Source: Salmonella enterica subsp. houtenae serovar Houten (GTDB lineage Bacteria; Pseudomonadota; Gammaproteobacteria; Enterobacterales; Enterobacteriaceae). From it: 64,000 bases of DNA. The notes below the pieces were generated by a model. It did no database searches. It was not told the DNA's origin and saw only the letters and a program-made list of their open reading frames with translations. The stretch is taken from NCBI GenBank assembly GCA_900478215.1, contig LS483478.1, forward strand, positions 558,001-622,000. The letters are read 5' to 3'. Positions within the stretch are counted from its first letter, which is position 1, and each line of letters opens with the position of its first letter. This document shows positions 24,787 to 34,482 of this stretch, one piece after another. The position numbers and the translations under genes were made by a program.

Positions 24787-25050
24787 TGCGCTCTGATAGA
24801 AGACGGTTTCTGCCATCATAGAGAGTATCAGTGGCATATGCCGTTAAAAATCATGTAATGTAGTATTTATTTCCTCTCCTTTGCCTACCTATTAATAGGT
24901 ACAAGCTCAGTTAATAAATAAGAAATGGTTAACCTTTTAGCGTATTTCTTTCATTATTAGTGTCAATTCATATCACTATTGGCTCATTTTTATGTAATCA
25001 ATAAAATTTATTTACTAATAATGTTTCGCAATAAAAAACGATCAATATCA

Positions 25051-25077
25051 TAAAGTTAGTAACATTTTTGCCGATAA
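25051..25077 (+). promoter_or_regulatory. Sigma-28 (FliA) promoter of the McpC-like gene
   Basis: TAAAG, then GCCGATAA after exactly 15 bases from TAAA, a full match to the FliA consensus. The gene start is 40 bases downstream. Confidence 0.92.
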
Positions 25078-25116
25078 ATCTTCCTGTATGAGGATATGCA
25101 ATCCCAGGGAGAAAAT

Positions 25117-26682
25117 ATGTTTTTGCATAACATTAAAATACGTTCGAAATTATTTATTGCCTTTGGTTTATTCATTGTACTCATGGTGGTGAGTTCCGCT
25201 CTGTCTTTGTTTAGCCTTGATCGGGCTAATACTGGTATGCAGAACATTATTACTAATGATTATCCCACCACGGTGAAAGCCAATCTGTTAATCGATAATT
25301 TTAATGATTTCATCATCGCGCAGCAGCTCATGTTACTGGATGAAGAGGGGCGCTGGAGCCAGAGCTCGCAGAAAGAACTCAGTGAGATAAGCCAGCGTAT
25401 TACGGCGCTACTGGATGAGCTTTCCAGCAATCGTCACGATGCGGCTTCGCAGAAAATCATTACCGAGATCCGTGAAGCGCGCCAGCAATACCTGGAGTCC
25501 AGATTCCGTATTTTGCAAGATATTCAAAGCCATAATCGTCAGGCGGCCATTCAGGAGATGATGACCAGAACGGTGCAGGTGCAAAAGGTCTATAAGGATA
25601 AAGTTCAGGAGCTTATCGCCGTTCAGGATGCGCAGATGCACAACGCGGGTTTGCAAGTCGAGGGGGATTTTAAAACTAATCGGACGCTGTTAATCACCCT
25701 GGCGCTGATAAGTATCGCCGCTGGATGTGTAATGGGATGGTATATTGTGCGTTCCATTACCCGACCGCTTGATGAAGCGGTACGCTTTGCCGAGGCAATT
25801 GCCGATGGCGATCTGACTCGTCATATCACCACCGACGATAAAGATGAAACGGGCGTGCTACTGCAAGCGTTGATGGCGATGAAAACGCGTCTACTGGATA
25901 TCGTACAGGAAGTACAAAACGGTTCGGAAAGTATCTCCACAGCGGCGGCGCAAATTGTCGCTGGTAACCAGGATTTGGCGGCGCGTACGGAAGAGCAGGC
26001 CAGTTCTGTTGAAGAAACGGCGGCGTCGATGGAACAGATTACTTCCACGGTTAAAAATACGGCTGACCATACCAGTGAAGCGACAAAACTGTCTGCCGGC
26101 GCTGCCAGCGTGGTGAAAAATAACGGCGAGATGATGAATCAAGTGACGCAGAAAATGCGCGTCATTAATGATACGGCAAATCGTATGTCGGATATCATCA
26201 ATATTATTGATTCCATTGCCTTTCAGACCAATATTCTGGCGCTGAACGCGGCGGTTGAAGCTGCTCGCGCGGGCGAACATGGGCGCGGTTTTGCCGTTGT
26301 CGCGGGGGAGGTTCGCCAGTTGGCGCAAAAGAGCGCCTCGTCGGCCAGTGAAATCCGCAATTTGATTGAAGATTCAACCAGTCAGACTCAGGAAGGTATG
26401 CAACTGGTGGAGAAAGCCAGCGCTCTGATTAATGGCATGGTGGATAACGTCGAAGAGATGGATGTGATATTGCGTGAGATTGGGCAGGCCAGCCGCGAGC
26501 AAACCGACGGTATTTCGCAGATTAACAGCGCAATTGGCCTGATTGACGCCGCCACACAACAAAACTCCTGTCTTGTGGAAGAGTCTGTTGCCGCCGCGGC
26601 GTCGCTGAACGAACAGGCGTTACATTTAAAAGAGCTGGTTAACGTATTCCGCGTCCGGGAAGAGGACGCGCAGCCCGCTTAA
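25117..26682 (+). CDS. mcpC: Methyl-accepting chemotaxis protein, McpC-like
   Basis: A 521-residue transmembrane chemoreceptor. TM1 is at about residues 10-32 ([19 protein letters not shown]), followed by a four-helix-bundle periplasmic domain and TM2 at about 188-210. A HAMP domain and the signalling domain follow, with the tip [20 protein letters not shown]. The C-terminus is [12 protein letters not shown], without the NWETF-type CheR/CheB tether. I call it McpC from its position next to aer in Salmonella; that receptor is reported as a cystine repellent sensor. ATG 25117 has GGGAG five to six bases before it; the in-frame ATG at 25096 is less well placed. The stop overlaps the convergent yqjI stop by four bases. 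Confidence 0.85.
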   Translation: MFLHNIKIRSKLFIAFGLFIVLMVVSSALSLFSLDRANTGMQNIITNDYPTTVKANLLIDNFNDFIIAQQLMLLDEEGRWSQSSQKELSEISQRITALLDELSSNRHDAASQKIITEIREARQQYLESRFRILQDIQSHNRQAAIQEMMTRTVQVQKVYKDKVQELIAVQDAQMHNAGLQVEGDFKTNRTLLITLALISIAAGCVMGWYIVRSITRPLDEAVRFAEAIADGDLTRHITTDDKDETGVLLQALMAMKTRLLDIVQEVQNGSESISTAAAQIVAGNQDLAARTEEQASSVEETAASMEQITSTVKNTADHTSEATKLSAGAASVVKNNGEMMNQVTQKMRVINDTANRMSDIINIIDSIAFQTNILALNAAVEAARAGEHGRGFAVVAGEVRQLAQKSASSASEIRNLIEDSTSQTQEGMQLVEKASALINGMVDNVEEMDVILREIGQASREQTDGISQINSAIGLIDAATQQNSCLVEESVAAAASLNEQALHLKELVNVFRVREEDAQPA

Positions 26683-27323
26683 TCCAGTTCAGCGATTTCC
26701 AGCGCCGCGCGATCAATCACGCCGATAATGCGTTTGATTTGCGTGTCGTTGATATCGCTGTGGTTTATCCGCAGATCCAGCACGGCCTTGAAGTTATCCA
26801 GCGCCCGCTTCATCTGCGGATTTTTACGTAACTCCATGCCAACACAACGGGCTTTTAGCCGCGTCTGAATATGCGTCAGATGTTCGCGGTTTTCATCAAG
26901 CCATTGCGCGCCGTTCGCGGTAATCGCGATTTTTTTCCGCCCGCCTTCTTCGTCGCTAATCGTGATGAATTGCTGATCCTGTAAAAAATCCAGCGTAGGG
27001 TAGATCACGCCAGCGCTTGGCGTATAGCCGCCCCCCGTCAGGTTTTCTATTGCTTTAATCAGTTCATAGCCGTGGCTGGCGTCCCGGGTCAGGATATCAA
27101 GAATGACCAGCCGAAGTTCGCCGTGGCCAAAAAATCGTTGACGTCGACCACCGCCCCGTTCATGACGACCACAGCCGTGTCCGTGACGGTGTTCGCCGCC
27201 GCAACTGGCGTTCTCATGCTGATGCGCGCTATGGCAACCTTCATGCTGACGTTCTCGATCTTTACAGCAGCCGTCGTGCTTATGATCCCGGTTTTTGCAG
27301 CACCCTTCATGTTGATTTTGCAT
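26679..27323 (-). CDS. yqjI: Nickel-responsive PadR-type repressor YqjI
   Basis: A 214-residue transcription factor. Residues 1-60 are packed with His and Cys (repeats like HEGCCK, HDGCCK, HEGCH and [11 protein letters not shown]), the metal-binding region. A PadR winged-helix domain follows ([36 protein letters not shown]), then a helical dimerisation tail. In E. coli YqjI represses yqjH and itself, and nickel relieves repression. Two ATGs in tandem lie at 27326 and 27323; AGGAGG is two and five bases away, favouring the second. Palindromic operator candidates lie in the divergent gap. Confidence 0.92.
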   Translation of the reverse strand: MQNQHEGCCKNRDHKHDGCCKDRERQHEGCHSAHQHENASCGGEHRHGHGCGRHERGGGRRQRFFGHGELRLVILDILTRDASHGYELIKAIENLTGGGYTPSAGVIYPTLDFLQDQQFITISDEEGGRKKIAITANGAQWLDENREHLTHIQTRLKARCVGMELRKNPQMKRALDNFKAVLDLRINHSDINDTQIKRIIGVIDRAALEIAELD

Positions 27324-27340
27324 CATTGCCTCCTGCTTAT

Positions 27341-27354
27341 TTAGATATATCTAA
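27341..27354. promoter_or_regulatory. YqjI operator, yqjI side
   Basis: Perfect 14-base palindrome TTAGATATATCTAA, 18 bases upstream of the yqjI start, followed at once by a related TATATCTAAATA. Typical of PadR-family operators. Confidence 0.7.
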
Positions 27355-27489
27355 TTTATATCTAAATATTGGTCTTTAGCAAGGGTAAGATCGTTTTTTA
27401 TTATAATTTATTAATTTATAAAGTTTTATTTTAAGGTTATGATTAACGAAGCGTAGCCACAACACTATCAAAAAACAGTTGCATTTTTC

Positions 27490-27508
27490 ATGATTAACAA
27501 TCATTATC
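27490..27508 (+). promoter_or_regulatory. Candidate Fur box upstream of yqjH
   Basis: ATGATTAACAATCATTATC matches the 19-base Fur consensus GATAATGATAATCATTATC at 13 positions, including the whole right half. YqjH homologues are iron-repressed. Confidence 0.65.
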
Positions 27509-27523
27509 ATTTAAAAAATTATT

Positions 27524-27537
27524 TTAGATATATCGCA
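27524..27537. promoter_or_regulatory. YqjI operator, yqjH side
   Basis: TTAGATATATCGCA repeats the first eleven bases of the palindrome near yqjI, 20 bases upstream of the yqjH start. Confidence 0.6.
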
Positions 27538-27557
27538 TTACTTTACGAAGGCAAAAA

Positions 27558-28325
27558 ATGACGACATCATCCGTACGCTACCCACAGCGTGTTCGTAATG
27601 AACTGCGTTTTCGCGAGCTGACCGTTCTGCGGGTAGAACGTATTAGCGCAGGATTTCAGCGGATCGTGCTTGGCGGCGAGGCGCTGGACGGTTTCACCTC
27701 CCTGGGCTTTGACGATCACACGAAAGTTTTTTTTCCTGAGCCAGGCAGTCGCTTTACGCCCCCGGCAGTCACTGAGGAAGGTATTATCTGGGGGGAGGGC
27801 GTTCGTCCGGTCTCCAGGGATTACACGCCGCTCTATGATGAGGCGCGTCGCGAACTGGCGCTGGATTTCTTTATCCACGATGGCGGCGTAGCCAGCCGTT
27901 GGGCAATGGAAGCCCGTGAAGGTGATATACTGACGATTGGCGGGCCGCGCGGTTCGCTGGTGGTGCCGGAAGATTATGCCTGTCAGGTTTATGTCTGCGA
28001 TGAGTCTGGTATGCCTGCGCTGCGTCGTCGTCTGGAATCGCTTAGCCGTCTGCCTGCGCGCCCTGCGATAACCGCGCTGGTGAGTATTCAGGATGCGGCA
28101 TATCGCGATTATCTCGCCCATTTGACGGACATTCCTGTAGAATATGTCGTTGGCGGCGATGAACAGGCAATACAAACGCGCCTGTCGCAGCTGACAATAC
28201 CAGAATCAGACTATTTCATCTGGATCACTGGCGAAGGCAAGACGGTGAAACGTTTAAGTCAGTGCTTTGAAAATGGGTTTGATCCACACCTGGTACGTGC
28301 GGCAGCCTATTGGCATCGTAAATAA
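27558..28325 (+). CDS. yqjH: NADPH-dependent ferric-siderophore reductase YqjH
   Basis: A 255-residue siderophore-interacting (SIP/ViuB) flavoprotein that reduces ferric iron in imported siderophore complexes in the cytoplasm. The N-terminal FAD domain contains RPVSRDYTPLYDE (about residues 84-96) and LDFFIHDGGVASRWA. The C-terminal NADPH domain contains VYVCDESGMPALRRRLE and FIWITGEGKTVKRL. The ATG has GAAGG eight bases before it. It is divergent from its repressor gene yqjI, with a Fur box and YqjI operators in the gap, so it should respond to both iron and nickel. Confidence 0.93.
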   Translation: MTTSSVRYPQRVRNELRFRELTVLRVERISAGFQRIVLGGEALDGFTSLGFDDHTKVFFPEPGSRFTPPAVTEEGIIWGEGVRPVSRDYTPLYDEARRELALDFFIHDGGVASRWAMEAREGDILTIGGPRGSLVVPEDYACQVYVCDESGMPALRRRLESLSRLPARPAITALVSIQDAAYRDYLAHLTDIPVEYVVGGDEQAIQTRLSQLTIPESDYFIWITGEGKTVKRLSQCFENGFDPHLVRAAAYWHRK

Positions 28326-29187
28326 CTGTAGGGGCGCTATCACTACCAGTGCGGCCATTTCCGTTTGCATTCACCTCGGCCAGATGGTTCTGGCATCAGT
28401 GAGGGCCGTATCACCTTATTTTTTCACGTGATTTTTAGGTAGTACGTGCTGCGTTGCTGAAAGCCCACCGTCACCGTATTTTGCAGGGAGATAAACTTTG
28501 GGTTTATGGTGAAGTAACGGTGATCGGTAATACCTCAGGGAGTTGTGATGTCACGCCCGGAAAAGGGGTCGTTACGACTCTTGGTGTTGTTGGCTATCAC
28601 GTTTGTGATGATGCTTTCAGGGATATTCGAGCCGCTGGCCGAAAGCCTGAAATATACTGTCACGAACCTGATGAATTACATCCCGACTGAGAAACTGGAG
28701 CCTTACCCTGATCGCGTAGAGGATAACTATTTTACTATGTACATCGTGTTTAACGCGCTGGCGGCGGTTGTGGCCATTGGGGGAAAAGGTCGTTTGGCTG
28801 GTGCGTAATACTTAAAACAGTCAGACGGCAATCAAGCCGCTTTTTTAAATGCCCGTATGTAGGAAGCTAGCGGAGAGGGGCAGGAAAATCTCAGGAGGCC
28901 GTAGCCAATATGACGGCCCGCATGGTCAGATTTATATACCCGCGAATTTAAAAATTTTTTCTGCGCAGAACTGTGAAGACTTGCCTGTAAGCCTTGCCAG
29001 TTCAGGGATTTATATTGCACAAATACTGATATGACCTGATCCGGAAAGATCCGTTTTTTGGGGATTGCACAGAAAAGAATTGCTCAGATGGTTTCGGAAA
29101 TTTTCGCCTTTTCCGTAACCCACTGGGGTTTTGTTAATACTTAGTCATAAACGCAGGTTTTTCTTTTTGAAAGTATCCCTGAGAAAA
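28326..29187. other. Poorly explained segment between yqjH and ileX
   Basis: About 860 bp next to the 3' end of a tRNA gene, with one supported small gene (28548-28808). The remainder has no recognisable gene or homologous relic, and several T-tracts. Such places often carry remnants of integrated elements, but I see no integrase and no second copy of the tRNA end. Confidence 0.5.
28548..28808 (+). CDS. Unrecognised small membrane protein
   Basis: An 86-residue open frame beginning MSRPEKGSLRLLVLLAITFV. A first hydrophobic helix covers about residues 9-26. The polar middle contains LMNYIPTEKLEPYPDRVEDN, and a second hydrophobic segment covers about 63-78 (TMYIVFNALAAVVAIGG). GGGAG lies six bases before the ATG (a GTG just upstream is also possible). 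A short stem CGGC/GCCG followed by six T residues (about 28823-28842) could end the transcript. I do not recognise the family; a two-helix protein of phage or island origin is one possibility. Not assigned any function. Confidence 0.55.
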   Translation: MSRPEKGSLRLLVLLAITFVMMLSGIFEPLAESLKYTVTNLMNYIPTEKLEPYPDRVEDNYFTMYIVFNALAAVVAIGGKGRLAGA

Positions 29188-29219
29188 GCAAAAGGGCCGA
29201 CGATTTCTCGTCAGCCCTT
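29188..29219 (-). terminator. Intrinsic terminator of tRNA-Ile (ileX)
   Basis: On the minus strand: stem GGGCTGACGA, GAAA loop, TCGTCGGCCC, then TTTT, nine bases beyond the tRNA CCA end. Confidence 0.85.
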
Positions 29220-29227
29220 GCGGTGTC

Positions 29228-29303
29228 TGGTGGCCCCTGCTGGACTTGAACCAGCGACCAAGCGATTATGAGTCGCCTGCTCTAACCACTGAGCTAAGGG
29301 GCC
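29228..29303 (-). tRNA. ileX: tRNA-Ile (CAT anticodon, lysidine type)
   Basis: A 76-base cloverleaf on the minus strand: acceptor GGCCCCT pairs with AGGGGCC and the encoded end is ACCA. The D arm is AGCTCAGTGGTTAGAGC, the anticodon loop CTCATAA carries CAT, and the T arm is GTTCAAGTC. The CAT anticodon with this body is the minor isoleucine tRNA whose C34 is changed to lysidine to read AUA codons, not a methionine tRNA. It is monocistronic. Confidence 0.93.
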
Positions 29304-29313
29304 GTGGCGGTGG

Positions 29314-29319
29314 ATTATA
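29314..29319 (-). promoter_or_regulatory. -10 box of the ileX promoter
   Basis: Consensus TATAAT on the minus strand, ten bases upstream of the tRNA 5' end and followed by a GC-rich discriminator as in stable RNA promoters. Confidence 0.65.
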
Positions 29320-29428
29320 ATGTAACTTTACGCCGCAATCCAGCCATAACCGCGCGGGTGCTGTTTTTATAAACAATGTATTTTCAAACCGTTATACTTA
29401 AAGAACATTATATTGCTCAGGAGTGATA

Positions 29429-29935
29429 ATGGTTAAGGACATACTGGCGCCAGGGCTACGGGTGGTTTTTTGCGGCATCAATCCGGGGCTCTCCTCGGCG
29501 AATACCGGCTTCCCGTTTGCGCATCCTGCGAATCGTTTTTGGAAAGTGATTCATTTGGCCGGTTTCACCGATCGACAGTTGAAACCGGAGGAAGCAGAAA
29601 AATTACTGGATTTTCGCTGCGGGGTAACGAAATTAGTCGACCGACCGACGGTACAAGCGACGGAGGTGAAGTTGCATGAATTACGTAGCGGCGGGCGAAG
29701 CCTGATTGAAAAAATAGAGGACTATCGGCCCGCGGCGCTGGCGGTGCTTGGTAAACAGGCTTTTGAACAGGGATTCAGCCAGCGCGGTATCGTCTGGGGT
29801 AAACAAAAGATCGCCATTGGCGCGACGACGGTGTGGGTGTTGCCGAATCCCAGCGGCTTAAACCGTATTAAAACGGAAAAACTGGTCGAAGCTTATTGTG
29901 AGCTGGATCAGGCGCTCATTATGCGTGGACTATAG
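29429..29935 (+). CDS. mug: G/U mismatch-specific uracil-DNA glycosylase Mug
   Basis: A 168-residue DNA repair glycosylase removing uracil and ethenocytosine opposite guanine. Motif [21 protein letters not shown] (about residues 16-35) holds the catalytic Asn of GINPG. Motif II is [11 protein letters not shown]. The ATG at 29429 has GGAG five to six bases upstream; an in-frame GTG lies at 29423. Length equals E. coli Mug. It converges on rpoD across a shared terminator. Confidence 0.94.
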   Translation: MVKDILAPGLRVVFCGINPGLSSANTGFPFAHPANRFWKVIHLAGFTDRQLKPEEAEKLLDFRCGVTKLVDRPTVQATEVKLHELRSGGRSLIEKIEDYRPAALAVLGKQAFEQGFSQRGIVWGKQKIAIGATTVWVLPNPSGLNRIKTEKLVEAYCELDQALIMRGL

Positions 29936-30014
29936 CAATGTGGAATGAGGGCGCGAATACTCGCGCTTTGTAAAAATTCTGTAGGTCAAATAGGGCGCTC
30001 GCGCATGACCTGAT

Positions 30015-30045
30015 AAAAAACGCCGCCTTGCGGCGGCGTTTGTTT
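30015..30045. terminator. Bidirectional terminator between mug and rpoD
   Basis: Stem CGCCGCC-TTG-CGGCGGCG with six A residues on the left and GTTTGTTT on the right; it ends rpoD on the minus strand and probably mug on the plus strand. Confidence 0.88.
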
Positions 30046-30061
30046 ATACGTGTACGGTGAA

Positions 30062-31909
30062 TTAATCGTCCAGGAAGCTGCGTAACACTTCAGAACGGCT
30101 CGGATGGCGCAGCTTACGCAGCGCCTTCGCTTCGATCTGACGGATACGCTCGCGGGTTACGTCGAACTGTTTACCCACTTCCTCCAGCGTATGGTCGGTG
30201 TTCATATCAATACCGAAACGCATACGCAGGACTTTCGCTTCGCGGGCGGTCAGACCAGCCAGAACGTCGTGGGTGGCGGCGCGCAGGCTTTCCGTGGTAG
30301 CGGAATCCAGCGGTAACTCGAGGGTGGTATCCTCAATGAAATCCCCCAGATGCGAATCTTCATCATCGCCGATCGGCGTTTCCATGGAGATAGGCTCTTT
30401 GGCGATTTTCAGCACCTTACGAATTTTATCTTCCGGCATCAGCATCCGTTCAGCCAGCTCTTCCGGCGTTGGCTCACGGCCCATCTCTTGCAGCATCTGG
30501 CGGGAGATACGGTTGAGTTTGTTGATGGTCTCAATCATATGTACCGGAATACGGATGGTGCGCGCCTGATCTGCGATAGAGCGGGTGATCGCCTGACGAA
30601 TCCACCAGGTCGCGTAGGTGGAGAACTTGTAGCCGCGGCGGTACTCAAATTTATCGACCGCTTTCATCAGACCGATATTGCCTTCCTGAATCAGATCGAG
30701 GAATTGCAGGCCGCGGTTGGTGTATTTCTTGGCGATAGAAATAACCAGACGCAAGTTCGCTTCAACCATCTCTTTCTTCGCACGGCGGGCTTTCGCTTCC
30801 CCGATAGACATGCGACGGTTGATGTCTTTCACCTGTTCGATGGTCAGGCCGGTCTCTTCTTCAATCTGCCGCAGTTTTTGCAGACAGCGTTGCACTTCTT
30901 CCGCGACATCGTGCAGTTTTTCCGACCACGGTTTGTTCATCGCGATGGCGGCGTTGAACCAGGTTTCGCTGGTTTCGTTGCCGGTGAATAGCGTGATAAA
31001 GTTTTTCTTCGGCATTTTGCACTGCTCGACGCAGAGCTTCATGATCAGACGTTCCTGAGTACGCACGCGATCCATCATCACGCGCATACTGTTGACCAGG
31101 TAGTCGAACTGCTTCGGTACCAGACGGAACTGTTTGAACACTTCAGACAGCTTCAGAATCTCTTCTTGCGCGGCGGCATGGCTGCGGCCTTTCGCTTTGA
31201 TGGTATCGCGCGTGACGACATATTGCGCGCGCAGCTCAGCGAATTTTTCGCGTGCCAGTTCAGGGTCAATGCTGTTGTCGTCATCGGCGGCGTCATCGTC
31301 GCCGTCTTCTTCATCTTCGTCTTCGTCATCATCCAGGTCTTCCTGGGAGAGTTCAGAGCCGACGTGAGTTGCGGTCGGCGCCATCTCTTCTTCCGCGTTC
31401 GGATCAACAAAGCCGGTGATAAGATCAGACAGACGAGCCTCTTCAGCCTCAACGCGATCGTACTGCTCCAGCAGATAGGTAATGGCTTCCGGGTATTCGG
31501 CAACGGAACATTGAACCTGGTTGATCCCGTCTTCGATACGTTTAGCGATGTCGATTTCGCCTTCCCGGGTCAACAGCTCAACAGTGCCCATTTCACGCAT
31601 ATACATGCGTACCGGGTCAGTCGTACGACCGATTTCAGACTCAACACTGGACAGAACTTGTGCAGCAGCTTCTTCCGCATCTTCATCGGTGCTGGTGGTA
31701 TTTTCAGCCAACAGCAGATCATCGGCATCAGGCGCTTCTTCCATCACCTGAATACCCATGTCATTGATCATTTGGATGATATCTTCAATCTGATCTGAAT
31801 CGACGATATCTTCCGGCAGATGGTCATTGACCTCGGCATAGGTCAGATAGCCTTGCTCCTTACCACGGGTGACAAGAAGTTTCAGCTGTGACTGCGGGTT
31901 TTGCTCCAT
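30062..31909 (-). CDS. rpoD: RNA polymerase sigma factor RpoD (sigma-70)
   Basis: The 615-residue housekeeping sigma factor. Region 1.1 is at the N-terminus ([16 protein letters not shown]). An acidic non-conserved stretch rich in Asp and Glu lies around residues 187-212. Region 2 contains [20 protein letters not shown] and [16 protein letters not shown], and region 4 ends with [17 protein letters not shown]. An in-frame extension to 32044 exists, but ATG 31909 is the known start. It is the last gene of rpsU-dnaG-rpoD. The length is two residues more than I recall for E. coli, which fits Salmonella. Confidence 0.97.
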   Translation of the reverse strand: MEQNPQSQLKLLVTRGKEQGYLTYAEVNDHLPEDIVDSDQIEDIIQMINDMGIQVMEEAPDADDLLLAENTTSTDEDAEEAAAQVLSSVESEIGRTTDPVRMYMREMGTVELLTREGEIDIAKRIEDGINQVQCSVAEYPEAITYLLEQYDRVEAEEARLSDLITGFVDPNAEEEMAPTATHVGSELSQEDLDDDEDEDEEDGDDDAADDDNSIDPELAREKFAELRAQYVVTRDTIKAKGRSHAAAQEEILKLSEVFKQFRLVPKQFDYLVNSMRVMMDRVRTQERLIMKLCVEQCKMPKKNFITLFTGNETSETWFNAAIAMNKPWSEKLHDVAEEVQRCLQKLRQIEEETGLTIEQVKDINRRMSIGEAKARRAKKEMVEANLRLVISIAKKYTNRGLQFLDLIQEGNIGLMKAVDKFEYRRGYKFSTYATWWIRQAITRSIADQARTIRIPVHMIETINKLNRISRQMLQEMGREPTPEELAERMLMPEDKIRKVLKIAKEPISMETPIGDDEDSHLGDFIEDTTLELPLDSATTESLRAATHDVLAGLTAREAKVLRMRFGIDMNTDHTLEEVGKQFDVTRERIRQIEAKALRKLRHPSRSEVLRSFLDD

Positions 31910-32058
31910 AAGACGGTATCCACACTTATTCGTTTGATTGGTGTCGACGGTATAGCTGTCGACATTTAAAGCGAGGGCATACTTATATTTTGGCCGCTGC
32001 CTCTCACTGCGGCTGTCGGGGGCTTCCCGATCGATATGCGGCATTTAAGCCGTTAAAT

Positions 32059-33804
32059 TCATTTTCTGGCCAGTTCCTGGTTTAACGTCCAGAGTTCCCG
32101 GCGTTCTTCGCTGCTTAAACCGTGAGTGCGATCGCGAGCGATCAGCTCTTCTTGTCGCAGCTGCAGCAGCGAATCAAACATATGGTTGAGTGAGTCGGTA
32201 AAGGTCTTTTCAGCAATCGCCTTATCTGCTATATCGTCCCACATCGATAGTTTTTCAAGGGTCGCAGCATCACTTGTGCCACGGTAGAGTTCCAGAAGTT
32301 GTCCGGTAGTAAGACCTGGCTGAGCCAAACAAGTTTTGACCAATTCTTTAAATAAGCCAAGTCCGGGCAGCTTATCCTGATCCAGCGCGTCTAAGGATGG
32401 CACCAACGGCGCGAGATCCGGATTTTGCACCAGTAATCCTATCAGTATACGCATGGTCGTGCGTTTTAGCTGCGGAGCCGGGCGGGAAACGCCGCTTTCC
32501 GCCTGTTTTGGCACTAAACGATCAAGCTGACTATCATCGAAAATGCCTAACTTCAGCCCCAGCGTCTGGCGCAACTGAATACGGTGCGCGTCGCCAGGTA
32601 CCTGATTAATAAGCGGCAGCGCCAGCGCGGCTAATTGCGTGCTGCCGTCCGGCGAGCTTAAATCCACTTGCGGCAGGAGGCTATTAAACAGAAACGTAGA
32701 GAGCGGCTGCGCCTGCTCCATCCTCGCTTCGAAAGCCGCCTTGCCTTCTTTACGCACCAGCGTATCCGGGTCTTCACCGTCAGGTAAAAACATAAAACGT
32801 ACCTGCCGACCATCGGTCATGTAAGGCATGGCTGTTTCCAGAGCTCTCCACGCGGCATCACGGCCAGCCCGATCGCCGTCATAACAGCAAATCACGTTGT
32901 TCGTCGCCCGAAATAACATATGCATATGGTCTGCCGTGGTTGAGGTACCCAGCGAGGCGACCGCATAGTTAATGTCGTATTGCGCTAGTGCGACGACATC
33001 CATATAACCTTCGACCACAAGCAAGCGCTGCGGTTCAGCGCTATATTGCTGAGCCTCATAAAGGCCATATAGCTGGCGACCTTTATGGAAAATGTCCGTT
33101 TCCGGAGAGTTCAGGTATTTTGGTGTGTCGTTCCCCAGAACTCGACCGCCAAAACCAATCACCCTGCCGCGTTTATCCCGAATAGGGAACATAACCCGAT
33201 TACGGAAACGATCGTAAGTGCTGCCCTGCTCGTTATTGACCAGCATTCCGGCATCCAGCAATAATGCTTTGTTATCGCTGTTATTACCGAAGCGTTTTAA
33301 CGCGTTATCCCAACCTGGCGGCGCGAAACCAATGGCGAAACGCTGAATAATTTCAATGCTCAGACCGCGCTTTTGCAGATAGTCACGCGCAGGTTTTGCC
33401 GCAGGATGGGTAAGCGACTGCTGATAAAAGTCATTCAAACCATTCATCAGTTGATAGAGATTTTGCCGTTGATGACGCTCTATCTGGCTAAGCCCGGTAC
33501 CTGCTTCATAGGGAATCTCCAGGTTATGCATGGCCGCTAACTCTTCGACGGTTTCGACAAATTCGAGCTTGTCGTAATTCATCAAAAAGTCGATCGCATT
33601 GCCATGCGCGCCGCATCCAAAGCAGTGATAAAACTGTTTTTCACCGTTTACGGTGAAAGAAGGGGTTTTCTCATTATGGAATGGACAACACGCGTGATAG
33701 TTCTTGCCCTGTTTCTTGAGTTTTACGCGCACGTCGATCAGATCGACGATATCGGTTCTCGCCAGCAGGTCATTAATGAATACGCGTGGGATTCGTCCAG
33801 CCAT
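32059..33804 (-). CDS. dnaG: DNA primase DnaG
   Basis: A 581-residue primase making RNA primers at the replication fork. The N-terminal CHC2 zinc finger has Cys40, His43, Cys61 and Cys64 (ACCPFHNEK; YHCFGCG). The central TOPRIM core carries LLVVEGYMDVVAL and CCYDGDRAGRDA. The C-terminal domain binds DnaB helicase. The ATG at 33804 follows GGGGCATATG. It is the middle gene of the macromolecular-synthesis operon. Internal promoters for rpoD are expected within it from E. coli but were not mapped here. Confidence 0.96.
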   Translation of the reverse strand: MAGRIPRVFINDLLARTDIVDLIDVRVKLKKQGKNYHACCPFHNEKTPSFTVNGEKQFYHCFGCGAHGNAIDFLMNYDKLEFVETVEELAAMHNLEIPYEAGTGLSQIERHQRQNLYQLMNGLNDFYQQSLTHPAAKPARDYLQKRGLSIEIIQRFAIGFAPPGWDNALKRFGNNSDNKALLLDAGMLVNNEQGSTYDRFRNRVMFPIRDKRGRVIGFGGRVLGNDTPKYLNSPETDIFHKGRQLYGLYEAQQYSAEPQRLLVVEGYMDVVALAQYDINYAVASLGTSTTADHMHMLFRATNNVICCYDGDRAGRDAAWRALETAMPYMTDGRQVRFMFLPDGEDPDTLVRKEGKAAFEARMEQAQPLSTFLFNSLLPQVDLSSPDGSTQLAALALPLINQVPGDAHRIQLRQTLGLKLGIFDDSQLDRLVPKQAESGVSRPAPQLKRTTMRILIGLLVQNPDLAPLVPSLDALDQDKLPGLGLFKELVKTCLAQPGLTTGQLLELYRGTSDAATLEKLSMWDDIADKAIAEKTFTDSLNHMFDSLLQLRQEELIARDRTHGLSSEERRELWTLNQELARK

Positions 33805-33956
33805 ATGCCCCTTTTATACACGTCATCCTTCAGGCTGCCGCAGTGTTGGCTACGTTCGCTCACCCCTGTCGCTGACTTGCGTAAGCGCCGGGGATTTACT
33901 CTCTTGCCGCCTGGACGCAGCATGAATGATTTTGTGTATATGCTAATGCATAAACG

Positions 33957-34035
33957 AAAACAAGCCGCGCATTCCTTTCGGAAGCACGGCCTTACAACTA
34001 CAACTCGATCTGAATTGAGAGCAGCCCGCTCTCAA
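33957..34035 (-). terminator. Attenuating hairpins between rpsU and dnaG
   Basis: Two hairpins on the minus strand after rpsU: GAGAGC/GCTCTC directly after the stop, then GCCGTGCTTCC-GAAA-GGAATGCGCGGC followed by TTGTTTTC. The second fits the known T1 partial terminator that lowers dnaG expression relative to S21. Confidence 0.8.
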
Positions 34036-34039
34036 AAGA

Positions 34040-34294
<255 letters not shown>

Positions 34295-34325
34295 TCAACG
34301 CCAGCTTATTTCAAAATGGTGCGGA

Positions 34326-34355
34326 ATTTTACTGCAATTGCTGCTGCTTTGTAAA
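34326..34355 (-). promoter_or_regulatory. Probable sigma-70 promoter of rpsU-dnaG-rpoD
   Basis: On the minus strand: TTTACA (34355-34350), 18-base spacer, TAAAAT (34331-34326), about 70 bases upstream of rpsU. Further TATAC elements at about 34400-34430 may be a second promoter. Confidence 0.6.
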
Positions 34356-34482
34356 GCACCGCGGCCTTTTTTGAAAGGGACTTTTATAAGGGGAGGGAGT
34401 ATACACGAAGTCGGGACTGAGGGTATACATCCACCCGCATTCGACCTACACTGCGCGGTATTAGAGCGAGGTAAAACAAGTC

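Noticed and set aside
31910..32044. 45-codon N-terminal extension of rpoD
   Set aside because: Lacks a ribosome site; the known sigma-70 start [10 protein letters not shown] lies at 31909.
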